Below are positions 63,749-64,000 of a DNA stretch of 64,000 bases, piece by piece. The position numbers and the translations under genes were made by a program. The notes under the pieces were generated by a model. The model did not search any database and was not told the origin of the DNA. It saw only the letters and a list, made by a program, of their open reading frames with translations. Every line of letters begins with the position of its first letter. Position 1 is the stretch's first letter. Where the stretch lies: assembly GCA_051418075.1 (NCBI GenBank), contig JBPRGG010000032.1:41036-105035 (forward strand). The letters are read 5' to 3'. The DNA is from JBPRGG01 sp051418075 (GTDB lineage: Bacteria; Bacteroidota; Bacteroidia; Cytophagales; Cyclobacteriaceae).

Positions 63749-64000
63749 TACTTGTATAACGGCAAGGAACTCCAAAATGAACTGGGACTGGACTGGTACG
63801 ATTATGGGGCCAGGATGTATGATGCGAGTTTGGGGAGGTGGTTTGTTGTTGATCCTTTAGCTGAAAAATATAATAGTTTTGGCCCTTACATCTATACATT
63901 AAATAATCCAATAATTTTTATTGATGAAGATGGTAGAGAAGTTGTATTTTCATATTCTGGTTGTGGAGGAAATGCTGGGGGTACTGTATCATTAGGTATG
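63749..64000 (+). pseudogene. RHS core C-terminal fragment lacking its 5' end
   Basis: From 63749 the frame reads YLYNGKELQNELGLDWYDYG, ARMYDASLGRWFVVDPLAEKY and NNPIIFIDEDGREV, the RHS repeat-associated core signature that precedes a variable toxin tip. It continues to the window edge (VFSYSGCGGNAGG). No RHS repeats precede it: the frame abuts the stop of the lipoprotein gene and has no ATG, only a possible TTG at 63752. It is probably a displaced orphan tip or a degraded gene; continuation beyond the window could not be seen. Confidence 0.65.

Noticed and set aside
1..64000. tRNA, rRNA, IS elements, prophage or conjugative genes
   Set aside because: No cloverleaf-like sequence, transposase, integrase or phage protein was recognised in the gaps or coding regions.

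Overview
The window looks like chromosome from a Bacteroidota bacterium, probably a free-living polysaccharide degrader of the Cytophagia type (order-level guess only). Supporting signs are an UpxY-type NusG paralog heading an export locus, a T9SS-like C-terminal sorting domain, DUF1080 and GH78 enzymes, a Bacteroidota-type putative porin, a -33 TTG / -7 TAnnTTTG promoter before rpmE2, weak Shine-Dalgarno sites and several apparent TTG/GTG starts. No rRNA, tRNA, CRISPR array, IS element or prophage was recognised. Gene density is high.

Region by region. 1-7.6 kb: a LacI regulator cut by the left edge, and a six-gene minus-strand operon (SDR mannonate oxidoreductase-like, PFK-like kinase, HAD phosphatase, LarA-like nickel racemase/epimerase, PdxB, Gnd) closed by a strong terminator. 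7.8-16 kb (minus): fabH, a GH2 glycosidase, an MbnP / di-haem peroxidase / small secreted protein trio, and a double-DUF1080 lipoprotein. 16.2-23.5 kb (plus): sulfatase, two tandem GH78 rhamnosidases and an exported TIM-barrel isomerase, i.e. a sulfated-rhamnoglycan gene set without SusC/SusD. 23.9-28 kb: UpxY-like antiterminator, Wza-like and Wzc-like export proteins. 28-32 kb (minus): RimK ligase with a retropepsin-like partner, DNA polymerase III delta', a GlmU-like protein and ribosomal protein L31 type B. 32-38.5 kb (plus): Wzi-like barrel, MsbA-like ABC exporter, small membrane protein, GmhA, YifB/ComM. 38.9-44.4 kb: two TPR-SpoIIE phosphatase paralogs flanking an Ig-like repeat protein. 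44.4-49 kb: aldonolactone oxidase, then wbpB/wbpD/wbpE-type genes for a diacetamido-uronic acid nucleotide sugar. 49-55 kb: TPR protein, zinc-ribbon protein, Nif3-like protein, LpxK, putative porin. 55.5-59 kb: a pair of exported TldD-like proteins, one with and one without the metal site. 59-64 kb: GATase-like exported protein, MacB-like permease, T9SS-type secreted protein, toastrack-type lipoprotein, and a 5'-less RHS core fragment running off the right edge.

The most interesting hypothesis is metabolic. The left operon pairs a fructuronate/mannonate-type SDR with a LarA homolog that keeps the nickel-pincer residues at exact spacing, a PFK homolog with the PPi-type signature but an altered catalytic triplet, and 6-phosphogluconate dehydrogenase. 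Together these could carry uronates as mannonate, gluconate and 6-phosphogluconate into the pentose phosphate pathway, bypassing the usual KDG route. The neighbouring sulfatase/rhamnosidase genes could supply uronate-rich algal glycans. Substrates are inferred from family and context only. A second candidate is the exported catalytic/non-catalytic TldD-like pair.
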